Below are positions 8,352 through 17,073 of a stretch of 64,000 nucleotides of DNA, one piece after another. Every line of letters begins with the position of its first letter. Position 1 is the stretch's first letter. A model generated the notes under the pieces. It did no database searches. It saw nothing but the letters and a program-made list of their open reading frames with translations, and was not told the DNA's origin. Both the position numbers and the translations under genes were made by a program. The stretch comes from Rhizobiales bacterium SYSU XM002 (GTDB lineage: Bacteria; Pseudomonadota; Alphaproteobacteria; Rhizobiales; Beijerinckiaceae), in assembly GCA_009846685.1 (NCBI GenBank), contig VWVY01000002.1, positions 496,001 through 560,000 on the forward strand, given 5' to 3'.

Positions 8352-9347
8352 ATGACCGACCTTATCGTCTCCGAAGACAAGATCATCGAACGTATCCTGA
8401 CGATGGAGCTCGTTCGGGTTACCGAGCGGGCGGCGGTCGCTTCTTCGCGCCTTCGCGGGCGCGGCGACGAGAAGGCGGCCGACCAGGCGGCCGTGGACGC
8501 CATGCGCCGCGAACTCAACAAACTCCCGATCGACGGCGAGATTGTCATCGGCGAAGGCGAGCGTGACGAAGCCCCGATGCTCTTCATCGGCGAGAAGGTC
8601 GGCACCAAGAAGGGGCCGAAGGTCGATATCGCAGTCGATCCGCTCGAAGGCACGACCCTCTGCGCCAAGGACATGCCGGGCTCGATCGCCGTGATGGCGA
8701 TGGCGCAGGCCGGGACGCTCCTTTACGCGCCGGACGTCTACATGGACAAGATCGCGATCGGCCCCGGCTATCCCAAGGGCATCGTCGATCTCGACGCCAC
8801 CCCGGAAGACAACATCATGGCGCTCGCCAAAGCCAAGGGCGTCAAGCCCGGCGAGATCACCGCGCTCGTCATGGATCGCCCGCGCCACGCCGAACTGATC
8901 GCCAAGCTCCGCGCCATCGGCTGTGGCATCCGGCTGATCACGGACGGTGACGTCGTCGGCGTCATCCAATGTGCCGAGACCCACAAGACAGGCATCGACA
9001 TCTATCTCGGCATCGGCGGCGCACCGGAAGGCGTGCTGGCGGCGGGCGCGCTGCGCTGCGTCGGCGGCCAGATGCAGGGTCGCCTCATCCTCGATACGCC
9101 CGAGAAGGTCGCGCGCGCCGCGACGATGGGCGTCAAGGATCCGAAGAAGAAATACGACCTTTCCGAACTCGCCTCGGGCGACGTGGTGGTCGCCGCGACC
9201 GGCGTTACCGACGGCGCGCTCCTGAAGGGCGTGAAGTTCCACGGCGACATCATCGAGACAGAGACCATCGTCTATCGCTCGCTGACCGGCACGGTGCGCC
9301 GTATTGCCGGCGAGCACCGCGAACTCGCCAAATTCCATCTGGACTGA
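8352..9347 (+). CDS. glpX: Class II fructose-1,6-bisphosphatase
   Basis: The enzyme hydrolyses fructose-1,6-bisphosphate in gluconeogenesis. The 331-residue product carries the GlpX metal and phosphate motifs: GEGERDEAPMLFIGE near residue 60, IAVDPLEGTTLCAKDMPGSI near 93-112, LVMDRPRHAELIAKLR, and IGGAPEGVLAAGALRC. Length matches the family. It follows hom and precedes the GNAT gene and recJ, an order common in Hyphomicrobiales. Confidence 0.96.
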   Translation: MTDLIVSEDKIIERILTMELVRVTERAAVASSRLRGRGDEKAADQAAVDAMRRELNKLPIDGEIVIGEGERDEAPMLFIGEKVGTKKGPKVDIAVDPLEGTTLCAKDMPGSIAVMAMAQAGTLLYAPDVYMDKIAIGPGYPKGIVDLDATPEDNIMALAKAKGVKPGEITALVMDRPRHAELIAKLRAIGCGIRLITDGDVVGVIQCAETHKTGIDIYLGIGGAPEGVLAAGALRCVGGQMQGRLILDTPEKVARAATMGVKDPKKKYDLSELASGDVVVAATGVTDGALLKGVKFHGDIIETETIVYRSLTGTVRRIAGEHRELAKFHLD

Positions 9348-9371
9348 GACGTCGTCGGGTTGCAGTTTCGG

Positions 9372-9394
9372 TTCCGGAAGGGATTCTTCCGGAA
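9372..9394 (+). other. Hairpin between glpX and GNAT gene
   Basis: A perfect 9-bp inverted repeat (TTCCGGAAG, loop GGATT, CTTCCGGAA) lies 25 bases after the glpX stop and ends 17 bases before the next ATG. There is no U-tract, so it could limit readthrough, protect the glpX mRNA end, or occlude translation of the acetyltransferase. Role unknown. Confidence 0.5.
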
Positions 9395-9410
9395 TCCGAA
9401 AGGCACATTC

Positions 9411-9854
9411 ATGACACTCGACATCCGCCCGCTCGAATCGGGTGACCGCGCCGCCTGGGAACCGCTCTGGCAGGGCTATCTCACATTTTACAAGGCGAGC
9501 CTGCCGGCTGAGGTCACCGACATCACCTGGCGGCGTCTGCTCGACCCCGCCGAGCCAATGCTCGTGCGCGGCGCGTTCGAGAACGGCAAGTTGCTCGGTA
9601 TCGTCCATTGTGTCCTGCACCGCACCTGCTGGAGCCCGAAGGACATCTGCTACCTGCAGGACCTCTTCACCGCCCCCGAGGCACGGGGCAAGGGCGTCGG
9701 TCGCGCGTTGATCGAGCGCATCTACGAGGAAGCACGAGAAAACAACTGGTTCCGCGTCTACTGGCAGACGCACGAGACCAACGCGGAGGCGCAGGTGCTC
9801 TACAACAAGATGGCGGACCGTTCGGGGTTCATCGTCTATCGCAAGAACTTCTGA
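9411..9854 (+). CDS. GNAT family N-acetyltransferase
   Basis: The 147-residue protein is a single GNAT domain. Motif A, the acetyl-CoA pyrophosphate loop, reads DLFTAPEARGKGVGRALIERIYEEA around residues 80-105, with WQTHETNAEAQVLYNKMADRSGFIVYRK as motif B. The acceptor is unknown. I chose the ATG at 9411 because homology begins at MTLDIRPLESGDRAAW; the in-frame start at 9360 would cover the hairpin. Its stop overlaps the recJ start (TGATG), so translation is probably coupled. Confidence 0.87.
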   Translation: MTLDIRPLESGDRAAWEPLWQGYLTFYKASLPAEVTDITWRRLLDPAEPMLVRGAFENGKLLGIVHCVLHRTCWSPKDICYLQDLFTAPEARGKGVGRALIERIYEEARENNWFRVYWQTHETNAEAQVLYNKMADRSGFIVYRKNF

Positions 9855-11635
9855 TGATGGATGCGACGGCCTACCTCGGCGTGACCCGCTCCGCCCTTGG
9901 CCGCCGCTGGCGCGACCGGCTCACCCCGGATCTGGCGCGTGAGGCGCAGGCAATCGGCGCGGCGCATGGTCTCTCCGACGTTTTGTCCCGCGTGATCGCC
10001 AGCCGTGGCGCTACGCTCGACAATGCCGCGCCCTTCCTCGAACCGCGCCTGCGCGAGGCTATGCCGGACCCTTCCGTGCTTGTTGATCTCGACCGCGCGG
10101 TCGAGCGCCTCGCGAGAGCAGTTCGCGCTCGTGAGCGTATCGCGATTTTCGGCGACTACGATGTCGACGGCGCCTGCTCGGCGGCGCTTCTCGGCAACTA
10201 CCTGCGCCATGTCGGGCTCGACCCGCTCGTGCATATTCCGGATCGCCTGACGGAGGGCTACGGCCCGAACATCGCCGCGATCACGGCGCTGCGCGAGAAG
10301 GGGGCAAGCCTGCTCGTCACGGTCGATTGCGGCACCTCGGGTCACGAGCCGCTCGCCGAGGCGGCGCGTCTCGGCATGGATGTGCTGGTGCTTGACCATC
10401 ATCAGGCGCCGGAGCATCTGCCGGCAGTCCATGCGCTAGTGAACCCGAACCGGCTCGACGACCTCTCCGGCCTCGGCCATCTCTGCGCGGCGGGTGTGGT
10501 ATTTCTCGCGCTTGTGGCGCTTAACCGCAGGCTCAGGTCCGAGCGAAACGACCTGCCCGATCTCATAGCGGGGCTCGATATCGTGGCACTGGCAACGGTG
10601 GCGGATGTGGTGCCGCTCACCGGCCTCAACCGAGCCTATGTCGCGCAGGGCTTGAAGGTGCTGCGCGCGCGCTCGCGGCCAGGGCTCGTTGCGCTGGCGG
10701 ATGCCGCTCGTCTCGATGCGGAACCGGAGGCCTGGCACCTCGGCTTTCTTCTCGGGCCACGTATTAACGCCGGGGGACGCGTCGGCGATGCGGGGCTCGG
10801 CGCGCGCCTGCTGATGACTACTGACCCGGACGAAGCGCGCGCGATCGCCCAGCAACTCGATCATCTCAACCGCGAACGACAGGCCGCGGAGGAGGCGATG
10901 CTGGTCGAAGCCGAAGAAGAGGCGCTTCGTCTCGTCGGCATGGACGAACAGGATCGTTCGGTTCTGGTCGTGGCGGGCGAGCGCTGGCACCCGGGTATTG
11001 TCGGTATCGTCGCCGGGCGCCTGAAAGAACGCTTCCAGCGCCCTGCGTTCGCCATTGCAACGGGTGAGAACGGGCAGGGGACAGGCTCCGGGCGCAGCCT
11101 CACCGGAGTCGATCTCGGCGCTGCCGTGCGGGCGGCGGTCGAGGCTGGCGTGATCGTCAAGGGAGGCGGGCACGCGATGGCGGCTGGCGTGACGCTCGCG
11201 CGCGACCGGATCACGGACTTCGCCGCCTTTCTCGAAGACCACTTGGCGGCGGATGTCGCGGCGGCACGCGCGGCAGATGCGCTGCTGATCGATTCCGCCC
11301 TGACGGCGGAGAGCCTGACGCCGGATTTCGTCGCCGATCTCGCACGGGCCGGGCCGTTCGGGCAGGGCAACCCCGAGCCGGTGTTGGCCCTCCCGTCGCA
11401 TCGCCTGCTTGATATCCGCGAATTGCGCGGTGGCCATTTGAAGCTCACGCTCGCCGGCGGTTCCGGCGCACGGGCCGAGGCGATGGCCTTCCGCGCCGCC
11501 GGTCGCCCTCTCGGAGACGCGTTGCAGAAGGCGCGCGGGCAAGCCATCCACCTTGCCGTCAATGCGGGGCGCGACAACTGGGGCGGGCGTCCCCGCGTCA
11601 GCCTGCGCGTGGTCGATATCGCGCAGCCGGTCTAA
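9854..11635 (+). CDS. recJ: Single-stranded-DNA-specific exonuclease RecJ
   Basis: RecJ degrades single-stranded DNA 5' to 3' in recombination and mismatch repair. The 593-residue protein has the DHH phosphoesterase motifs: DYDVDG at 101-106, VTVDCGTSG, DHH at 181-183 (LVLDHHQAPEHLP), LGPRINAGGRVGD, and the DHHA1 motif GGGHAMAAG at 437-445, followed by the OB-fold C terminus. Start ATGATG at 9854/9857; the first overlaps the acetyltransferase stop. Codons far upstream in this frame belong to the GNAT region and were excluded. Confidence 0.95.
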   Translation: MMDATAYLGVTRSALGRRWRDRLTPDLAREAQAIGAAHGLSDVLSRVIASRGATLDNAAPFLEPRLREAMPDPSVLVDLDRAVERLARAVRARERIAIFGDYDVDGACSAALLGNYLRHVGLDPLVHIPDRLTEGYGPNIAAITALREKGASLLVTVDCGTSGHEPLAEAARLGMDVLVLDHHQAPEHLPAVHALVNPNRLDDLSGLGHLCAAGVVFLALVALNRRLRSERNDLPDLIAGLDIVALATVADVVPLTGLNRAYVAQGLKVLRARSRPGLVALADAARLDAEPEAWHLGFLLGPRINAGGRVGDAGLGARLLMTTDPDEARAIAQQLDHLNRERQAAEEAMLVEAEEEALRLVGMDEQDRSVLVVAGERWHPGIVGIVAGRLKERFQRPAFAIATGENGQGTGSGRSLTGVDLGAAVRAAVEAGVIVKGGGHAMAAGVTLARDRITDFAAFLEDHLAADVAAARAADALLIDSALTAESLTPDFVADLARAGPFGQGNPEPVLALPSHRLLDIRELRGGHLKLTLAGGSGARAEAMAFRAAGRPLGDALQKARGQAIHLAVNAGRDNWGGRPRVSLRVVDIAQPV

Positions 11636-11641
11636 GCCGGG

Positions 11642-12526
11642 TTACGAGGTCTCGCGCGAACGGATCTGCTCGCGCAGGAAGATATAAAGCCCCGCCGCGA
11701 CGATGATCGCCGAGCCGATCAGCACATTATTGGCCGGCCAATCGCCGAAGAAAGCGTAGCCAAAGATCATCGCCCAGACGATCAGTGAATACTGGTAGGG
11801 GACGACAACCGCCGCCGGTGCATATCTGAGTGAGCGGTTAACGCCCATATGGGCAAATGTGGCGACGATCCCTAGCAGGGAGAGCCCGAGAAAATCGGCG
11901 AAGGTTGGCGTCGTCCAGCGGAAGGGGGCCACGGCGAGGCCGAAGATCACTGCGCCCATGACCTGCCAGGAGACGAGCGTCACCTCATTCTCGCCGGCGA
12001 GCCGCCGCGTCAGGACATTCGAGGCCGCGAAGATGAACGAGCCCGAGATCGCGATTAGCGCCGGCCAGCCCAGCCCCTCGCCCGTCGGCTTGAGCGCGAT
12101 CAGCACGCCGACGAACCCGACGAGAATCGCGGACCACCGTCGCCAGCCGACCTTTTCCTTGAGGAACACCACCGCGAGAATCGTCACGAAGATCGGCGAG
12201 GCGAGATAAAAGGCGACGGTATCGGCGAGCGGCAGATAGACCACGGCCCAATAGAAAAGGGCCGTCTCGGTTACCGAGCAGAAGGCCCGGAGTGCATGGA
12301 TCCACGGGCGCTGCGGCCTGAAGATCGTCGCGAACCCCGTGCGATGGATCGCCGGCGCGAGCATCAGGCTCGCGGCGATCGAGCGGATCAGCAGCAACTG
12401 GGCAACGCCATAGGTGCCGACCAGCCACTTGCCGAGCGTATCGTTGAGGGAAAACGCCAGCATCGCGGCCAGCATGAGGCCGATTCCCGCCAGCATGCGG
12501 TCTTTGGTAGGGTGGGTATCGGGCAC
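11642..12526 (-). CDS. EamA/DMT family transporter
   Basis: A ten-helix drug/metabolite transporter with two EamA repeats. The first runs from IGLMLAAMLAFSLNDTLGKW to VVFLKEKVGW; the second from ALIAISGSFIFAASNVLTRR to LIGSAIIVAAGLYIF. The EKVGWRRW loop after helix 5 is typical. The substrate cannot be read from sequence. Two starts are possible: a GTG at 12526 preceded by AAGG (294 residues), which I prefer, or an ATG at 12586 that adds 20 polar residues. It is convergent with recJ and divergent from tRNA-Glu. Confidence 0.85.
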   Translation of the reverse strand: MPDTHPTKDRMLAGIGLMLAAMLAFSLNDTLGKWLVGTYGVAQLLLIRSIAASLMLAPAIHRTGFATIFRPQRPWIHALRAFCSVTETALFYWAVVYLPLADTVAFYLASPIFVTILAVVFLKEKVGWRRWSAILVGFVGVLIALKPTGEGLGWPALIAISGSFIFAASNVLTRRLAGENEVTLVSWQVMGAVIFGLAVAPFRWTTPTFADFLGLSLLGIVATFAHMGVNRSLRYAPAAVVVPYQYSLIVWAMIFGYAFFGDWPANNVLIGSAIIVAAGLYIFLREQIRSRETS

Positions 12527-12692
12527 GACAGGGCCTTCGAATAATGTGTTGTTCTCTGGAGAGCACGATTGCGAAGTCTTCGGCAAGCCATTTGCGGCGG
12601 CTGGTCAATTTCTTGCGCGCACGGGTGATTTTTCAGGCGATGGACGCTTGCCCCTCCGGACGAACCCCGCTATGAGCGTGGCTCTCGCGCGG

Positions 12693-12767
12693 GCGCCCTT
12701 CGTCTATCGGTTAGGACGGCAGCCTTTCACGTTGCAAAGACGGGTTCGATTCCCGTAGGGCGCGCCA
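12693..12767 (+). tRNA. tRNA-Glu(UUC)
   Basis: A complete cloverleaf: acceptor GCGCCCT/AGGGCGC, anticodon loop CTTTCAC with anticodon TTC, T-arm GGGTTCGATTCCC, discriminator G and encoded CCA. The decoding of GAA/GAG follows from the anticodon. Confidence 0.95.
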
Positions 12768-13067
12768 CTTTTCTCCATCCAAGTTCCCATGTTGCAGAAG
12801 GCCCGGTTGTCATTTCCGCGCCTGCAAGACTGCATCTATTTTTCGCACCCTGTCTCGCGCATGGGCAACAGTGAGGCTGCAACGACAGCCAACAACGGTG
12901 CGAAACTTGTCGGCAAAGTGAGAAGGGACTTGCCGAGGGATCGGCTTTTCGGCTTCAATTTCCGGTTAGGGACGGACGGCCCAGTGCCCGGTTTCGTGGC
13001 ACGGGACTTGCGTTGCCCGGGCAGCGGTTCGCCCGGCGGATACGGCGCGACAGGGAAGGAAAAAAAC
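12768..13067 (+). promoter_or_regulatory. Sigma-54 promoter region of the uracil operon
   Basis: This gene-free stretch separates tRNA-Glu from the importer operon. At 12997-13011 it has TGGCACG-N4-TTGC (TGGCACGGGACTTGC), an exact match to the RpoN -24/-12 consensus with GG and GC ten bases apart. Expected transcription start is about 13023, and GGGAAGGA at 13053-13060 is the ribosome-binding site for the ATG at 13068. Upstream, TTCGCACC (12842-12849) and GGTGCGAA (12897-12904) form a perfect inverted pair that contains the GCACC/GGTGC half-sites of NtrC, at a distance typical of enhancers. The consensus is seen; NtrC control is inference. Confidence 0.75.
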
Positions 13068-14087
13068 ATGACGATGTTCAAGCGGGCGGCCGGGCTGGCA
13101 GCCATGATGCTCGGGCTGGCGATGGCGCAGCCGGCAGCGGCGCAGACGCCGGTGAAATTCACGCTCGACTGGGTTTTCCAGGGGCCGACCTCGCCATTCC
13201 TCGTCGCGCTCGAGAAAGGCTACTACAAGGCCGAAGGGCTCGACGTGACGATGGACCCCGGACAGGGCTCGGCCGGCGCGGTGCAGCGCGTCGCCTCGGG
13301 CGCCTACCAGATCGGCTTCGCCGACGTGAACTCGCTGATCGAGTTCAATGCCAAGAACCCCGGCAAGGAAATTCTCGCCGTTTTTATGGCCTATGACTTT
13401 CCGCCCTTCGGCGTCTATGCGCTGAAGAAGGGCCCAATCAAGTCGGCGAAGGATCTTGAAGGCAAGAAGCTCGGCGCGCCGGTCTTCGATGCTTCTTTCC
13501 GGCTGTTCCCGGCCTTCGCGAAGAAGACCGGCATCGACAAGGCCAAGGTCGAGCATGTGAATCTCACGCCGCAACTGCGCGAACAGAGCCTCGTGCAGGG
13601 CTCGGTCGATTTCATTTCCGGGCATTATTTCTCGTCGATCCTCGACCTCAAGGCGCGCGGGGTGAAAGTCGAGGACATCGTCGCGATGACCTATTCGGAT
13701 GCTGGCATGGATGTCTATGGTAACGGCATCATTGTCTCGCCCGAGATGGCGAAGGATCAGAAGGCCGTCACCGGCTTCATCCGTGCCACGGTCAAGGCGT
13801 GGAAGGAAGTCATCGCCGATCCAGCGCTCGGCATCGCGGCTGCGAAGAAGCGCGATCCGCTTATCAACGATGCGCTGGAGCGCGAGCGGCTCGACATGTC
13901 GCTCAAGATGAACGTGCTCACGCCCTACGTTAAGGCGAACGGCATGGGCGATGTCGATCCGGCCCGTTTCGCGCGCTCCGTGAAGGATGTTGCGGAAGCC
14001 TTCGGCCTGCCGAACGCGCCTGATCCGGCAAAGGTGTTCACGAACGCCTATCTGCCGCCCAAGGCTGATCGCATGGTGGCACCGTAA
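13068..14087 (+). CDS. NMT1/THI5-like ABC substrate-binding protein
   Basis: The 339-residue periplasmic binding protein has a Sec signal (FKRAAGLAAMMLGLAMAQPAAAQ, cleavage near residue 25), then VKFTLDWVFQGPTSPFLVALEKGYYKAEGLDVTM. That is the NMT1/THI5-like fold (PF09084), whose members bind thiamine pyrimidine precursors, pyrimidines, sulfonates or riboflavin. With urc1, urc4 and upp downstream, uracil or a related pyrimidine is the likely ligand; this is inference from context. I chose the ATG at 13068 because it has a strong ribosome-binding site and begins the signal peptide. It is the first gene of the sigma-54 operon. Confidence 0.88.
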   Translation: MTMFKRAAGLAAMMLGLAMAQPAAAQTPVKFTLDWVFQGPTSPFLVALEKGYYKAEGLDVTMDPGQGSAGAVQRVASGAYQIGFADVNSLIEFNAKNPGKEILAVFMAYDFPPFGVYALKKGPIKSAKDLEGKKLGAPVFDASFRLFPAFAKKTGIDKAKVEHVNLTPQLREQSLVQGSVDFISGHYFSSILDLKARGVKVEDIVAMTYSDAGMDVYGNGIIVSPEMAKDQKAVTGFIRATVKAWKEVIADPALGIAAAKKRDPLINDALERERLDMSLKMNVLTPYVKANGMGDVDPARFARSVKDVAEAFGLPNAPDPAKVFTNAYLPPKADRMVAP

Positions 14088-14108
14088 CCAGCCGAAGCGG
14101 GGGCAAAA

Positions 14109-14915
14109 ATGGCCGGAACGGAGAGCGCCGTCGCGCCACTCGTCGAAATGAGCGGCGTGAGTCTCGCCTACGGGCGCGGCAAGGAGCAGACGCTCGCGCT
14201 TGCTGACGCCACGATGAACATCGCGCAGGGCGAGTTCATCGCGGTGGTCGGCCCGTCCGGCTGCGGCAAGTCGACGCTCATGAAGCTGGTGACCGGGTTG
14301 CTGCCCGCCACCAGCGGTACGGTGAAGGTTCATGGCGAGGTCGTGAAGCGCCCGATCAAGGGCGTCGGCATGGCGTTCCAGAACGCGACGTTGATGCCCT
14401 GGCGCACGACGCGTGACAATATCCTTCTGCCGCTTGAGGTCGTGGAGCCACACAAGCGCCGTTTCCGCGCCAACAGGGGCGAATATGTCGAGCGGGTCGA
14501 GAAGCTGCTCGCCTCGGTCGGTCTCGGCGGCTTTGGCGACAAATATCCCTGGCAGCTCTCGGGCGGCATGCAGCAACGCTCCAACCTTTGCCGCGCGCTC
14601 GTCCATGAGCCCGAAATCCTGATGCTGGATGAGCCGTTCGGTGCGCTCGATGCCTTCACGCGCGAGGAACTATGGGGGGTGCTTCAGAAGCTTTGGATGG
14701 AACGGCGCTTCACCTGCGTGCTTGTGACGCATGACCTACGCGAGGCCGTCTATCTTGCCGACACGGTGTACGTGATGAGCAAGCGACCGGGGCGGGTGAT
14801 CCTCAAGCGGGAGATCGAGTTGCCGCGCCCGCGGACGCTGGAGGACACGTTCAAGCCGGGCTTCGTCGATATCGTGCATGACCTGCGTGACCGTATTCAC
14901 AAGGAGCATGCGTAA
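14109..14915 (+). CDS. ABC importer ATPase (SsuB/TauB type)
   Basis: The 268-residue protein is the nucleotide-binding subunit of the importer. Walker A GPSGCGKST is at residues 48-56, the Q-loop in MAFQNATLMPWRTT, the signature LSGGMQQR from 150, Walker B LMLDEPFGALD around 173-183, and the switch His in VTHDLREAV. It follows the binding protein by 21 bases, and its stop overlaps the permease start (TAATG). Family resemblance is to the nitrate/sulfonate/taurine group, which accepts THI5-like binding proteins. Confidence 0.93.
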   Translation: MAGTESAVAPLVEMSGVSLAYGRGKEQTLALADATMNIAQGEFIAVVGPSGCGKSTLMKLVTGLLPATSGTVKVHGEVVKRPIKGVGMAFQNATLMPWRTTRDNILLPLEVVEPHKRRFRANRGEYVERVEKLLASVGLGGFGDKYPWQLSGGMQQRSNLCRALVHEPEILMLDEPFGALDAFTREELWGVLQKLWMERRFTCVLVTHDLREAVYLADTVYVMSKRPGRVILKREIELPRPRTLEDTFKPGFVDIVHDLRDRIHKEHA

Positions 14916-15691
14916 TGACCGATGCTCAGCGCAACGCACTCAAACTGGCGATGCCGTGGCTGGTGACGATCGCCATGTTCGCGATCTGGGAACTTGCCTG
15001 CATCGCGTTCAATATTCAGGAAATCGTGCTGCCCCGCCCCAGCCGCATATTCGCGGTTTCGGTTGAACGCTGGTCGATCCTGCTGGATTTCTGCCTGCAA
15101 ACGCTCTGGACGACTGCCATCGGTTTCGGTCTCGCGATCATCGGCGGCGTGCTGATCGGGCTCGCCATCGGTGCCTCGCCCTTCGTGTATTCGGGGCTCT
15201 ATCCCTTGCTGATTGCGTTCAACGCCATCCCGAAGGTCGCCATCGTGCCGATCCTGATGATCTGGCTCGGCGTAGGCGCTGCGCCGGCGATCATCACTGC
15301 ATTCGTGATTTCGTTCTTCCCCATCGTCGTCAATGTCGCGACCGGCCTTGCCACCATCGAGCCGGAAATGCGCGACGTGATGCGCTCGCTCGGCGCGTCG
15401 AACTACGAGATCCTCACCAAGGTCGGCATTCCGCGCGCGATGCCCTACCTCTTCGCCTCGTTGAAGGTGGCGATCACGCTCGCCTTCATCGGCTCGGTGA
15501 TTTCCGAGACGGTGGGCGGAAACCGCGGCATCGGCTTCCTGATGCTCTCGGCGGGGGCGCGCAACGACACCGCGACGACCTTCGCCGGGCTTTTCGCGAT
15601 CGCGATCATGGGCGTGCTGATGTATGCGCTCTGTGCTTGGGTCGAGAAGCGGATGACCGGCTGGGCCTTCCGGGGCGAGCTGGTGGGCTGA
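14915..15691 (+). CDS. ABC importer permease (SsuC/TauC type)
   Basis: The 258-residue membrane protein has six predicted helices and the BPD_transp_1 EAA loop in ATIEPEMRDVMRSLGASNYEILTKVGIPRAMPYLFASLKVAI, about residues 148-190. It forms the channel for the binding protein and ATPase encoded just upstream and overlaps the ATPase stop by one base. A gap of 122 bases then separates it from urc1, so the catabolic genes may also have a secondary promoter. Confidence 0.92.
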   Translation: MTDAQRNALKLAMPWLVTIAMFAIWELACIAFNIQEIVLPRPSRIFAVSVERWSILLDFCLQTLWTTAIGFGLAIIGGVLIGLAIGASPFVYSGLYPLLIAFNAIPKVAIVPILMIWLGVGAAPAIITAFVISFFPIVVNVATGLATIEPEMRDVMRSLGASNYEILTKVGIPRAMPYLFASLKVAITLAFIGSVISETVGGNRGIGFLMLSAGARNDTATTFAGLFAIAIMGVLMYALCAWVEKRMTGWAFRGELVG

Positions 15692-15813
15692 AACGCATCT
15701 TTTCAGCAAAACGCAATAAACGGCGCGCATCCTGTTGACGGCACGGGCCGTTTCGTCGTCACATGGCGTGATTGCAGCGTTTCCACGGCCATATCCGGCA
15801 GGCAGCAATCACG

Positions 15814-17073
15814 ATGAATGTCAATCGCAAGGGCCATATCCGGCTCACCTCCCATCCCGAACCCGGCACGGCTTCCGCGCGCTTCCCCATCCGCTGGGGC
15901 GCGGCAGACCCGCGTGAGCGCGGCCCGGTGATCGGCACGGTCTCCCGGCCGGGTGACCGCAACGTCATCGGCGCGCATGGCGGGGCCTATTCGCTCTACC
16001 GCGCGCTCGCGGTTTCGGCCGGGGCGCTCAACCCGCTGGTGCGCTCCGATTTCACCAATACCCATCCGGTCGCTGCAATTGGCCCTTATCCGCAATGGGC
16101 GGAGCCGGGCAAGATCGTCTCCCTCGACCCGTTCGGGCACATGGTGACGGACCTCTTCGGCCCTGAGATCGCGGAGGGCGTCGATATCCGCCCCTCGATC
16201 GCGATCACCAAGGCACGGCTTCATCTGCCGGAAATCCAGTCGGCGATGGCAGCGGGACGCCTCAAGGCTGATGGCGATATTCTCAAAGAAAAGGGCGAAG
16301 TGGCGGTGACGAAGATCGCCATCGACCCCGTATGGTATCTGCCCGGCATCGCCGAACGCTTCGGCACCACCGAGAAGAACCTCCGCCGCACGCTGTTCGA
16401 GGAGACGGGCGGGATGTACCCCGAACTCGTCACGCGGCCGGACATGAAGGTGTTCCTGCCGCCGATCGGCAACATCACGGCCTATGTCATGGGGGAGCCC
16501 GCGCGACTTGCGGACGGGAAGACCCGCATTACCTGCCGCGTCCACGACGAATGCAACGGCTCGGACGTGTTCGGCTCGGATATCTGCACCTGCCGGCCCT
16601 ATCTCATCCACGGCATCGAGGAATGCGTGAAGGAAGCGCAAGGAGGCGGCTGCGGCCTCATCGTCTACAATCGCAAGGAGGGCAGGGCGCTCGGCGAGGT
16701 AACCAAGTTCCTCGTCTACAACGCCCGTAAGCGGCAGGAGGGCGGCGATCAGGCCGCGACCTATTTCGAGCGCACCGAATGCGTGGCCGGCGTGCAGGAC
16801 GCGCGCTTCCAGCAACTGATGCCGGATGTGATCCACTGGCTCGGTATTCGCCGGATCGACCGGTTCATCTCGATGTCGAACATGAAGTTCGATGCGCTGC
16901 ATGAGAGCGGCATCGAGATCGGCGAACGCGTACCGATCCCGGATGACCTCATCCCCGACGACGCCTCGGTCGAAATGGAGGCAAAGAAGGCCGCCGGCTA
17001 CTACGCGCCGGAAGGCGCGCGCGACCGCGAGGCCCTCAAGGAGGTGGTGGGGCGTGACCTCGAGAAGTTCTGA
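15814..17073 (+). CDS. urc1: GTP-cyclohydrolase-II-like URC1 (uracil catabolism)
   Basis: The 419-residue protein has an extra N-terminal domain of about 190 residues followed by a RibA-like fold. The zinc triad is kept with RibA spacing: Cys247-x10-Cys258-x-Cys260 in HDECNGSDVFGSDICTC, and NRKEGRALGEVTKF replaces the RibA QEGRGIGL segment. This architecture, next to DUF1688 and upp, identifies URC1 of the pyrimidine degradation route known from Lachancea kluyveri, where it acts on the UMP-derived pathway rather than in riboflavin synthesis. The start is the ATG at 15814, at the beginning of family homology; the ribosome-binding site is weak. Its end overlaps urc4 by 20 bases. Confidence 0.87.
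   Translation: MNVNRKGHIRLTSHPEPGTASARFPIRWGAADPRERGPVIGTVSRPGDRNVIGAHGGAYSLYRALAVSAGALNPLVRSDFTNTHPVAAIGPYPQWAEPGKIVSLDPFGHMVTDLFGPEIAEGVDIRPSIAITKARLHLPEIQSAMAAGRLKADGDILKEKGEVAVTKIAIDPVWYLPGIAERFGTTEKNLRRTLFEETGGMYPELVTRPDMKVFLPPIGNITAYVMGEPARLADGKTRITCRVHDECNGSDVFGSDICTCRPYLIHGIEECVKEAQGGGCGLIVYNRKEGRALGEVTKFLVYNARKRQEGGDQAATYFERTECVAGVQDARFQQLMPDVIHWLGIRRIDRFISMSNMKFDALHESGIEIGERVPIPDDLIPDDASVEMEAKKAAGYYAPEGARDREALKEVVGRDLEKF

Noticed and set aside
12966-14606. 546-codon open frame opposite the importer genes
   Set aside because: It covers two recognisable ABC genes in reverse and has the amino-acid bias of a shadow frame.
17054-17073. Frameshift between urc1 and urc4
   Set aside because: Both proteins are complete; the 20-base overlap with a GTG start and good ribosome-binding region is normal coupling.
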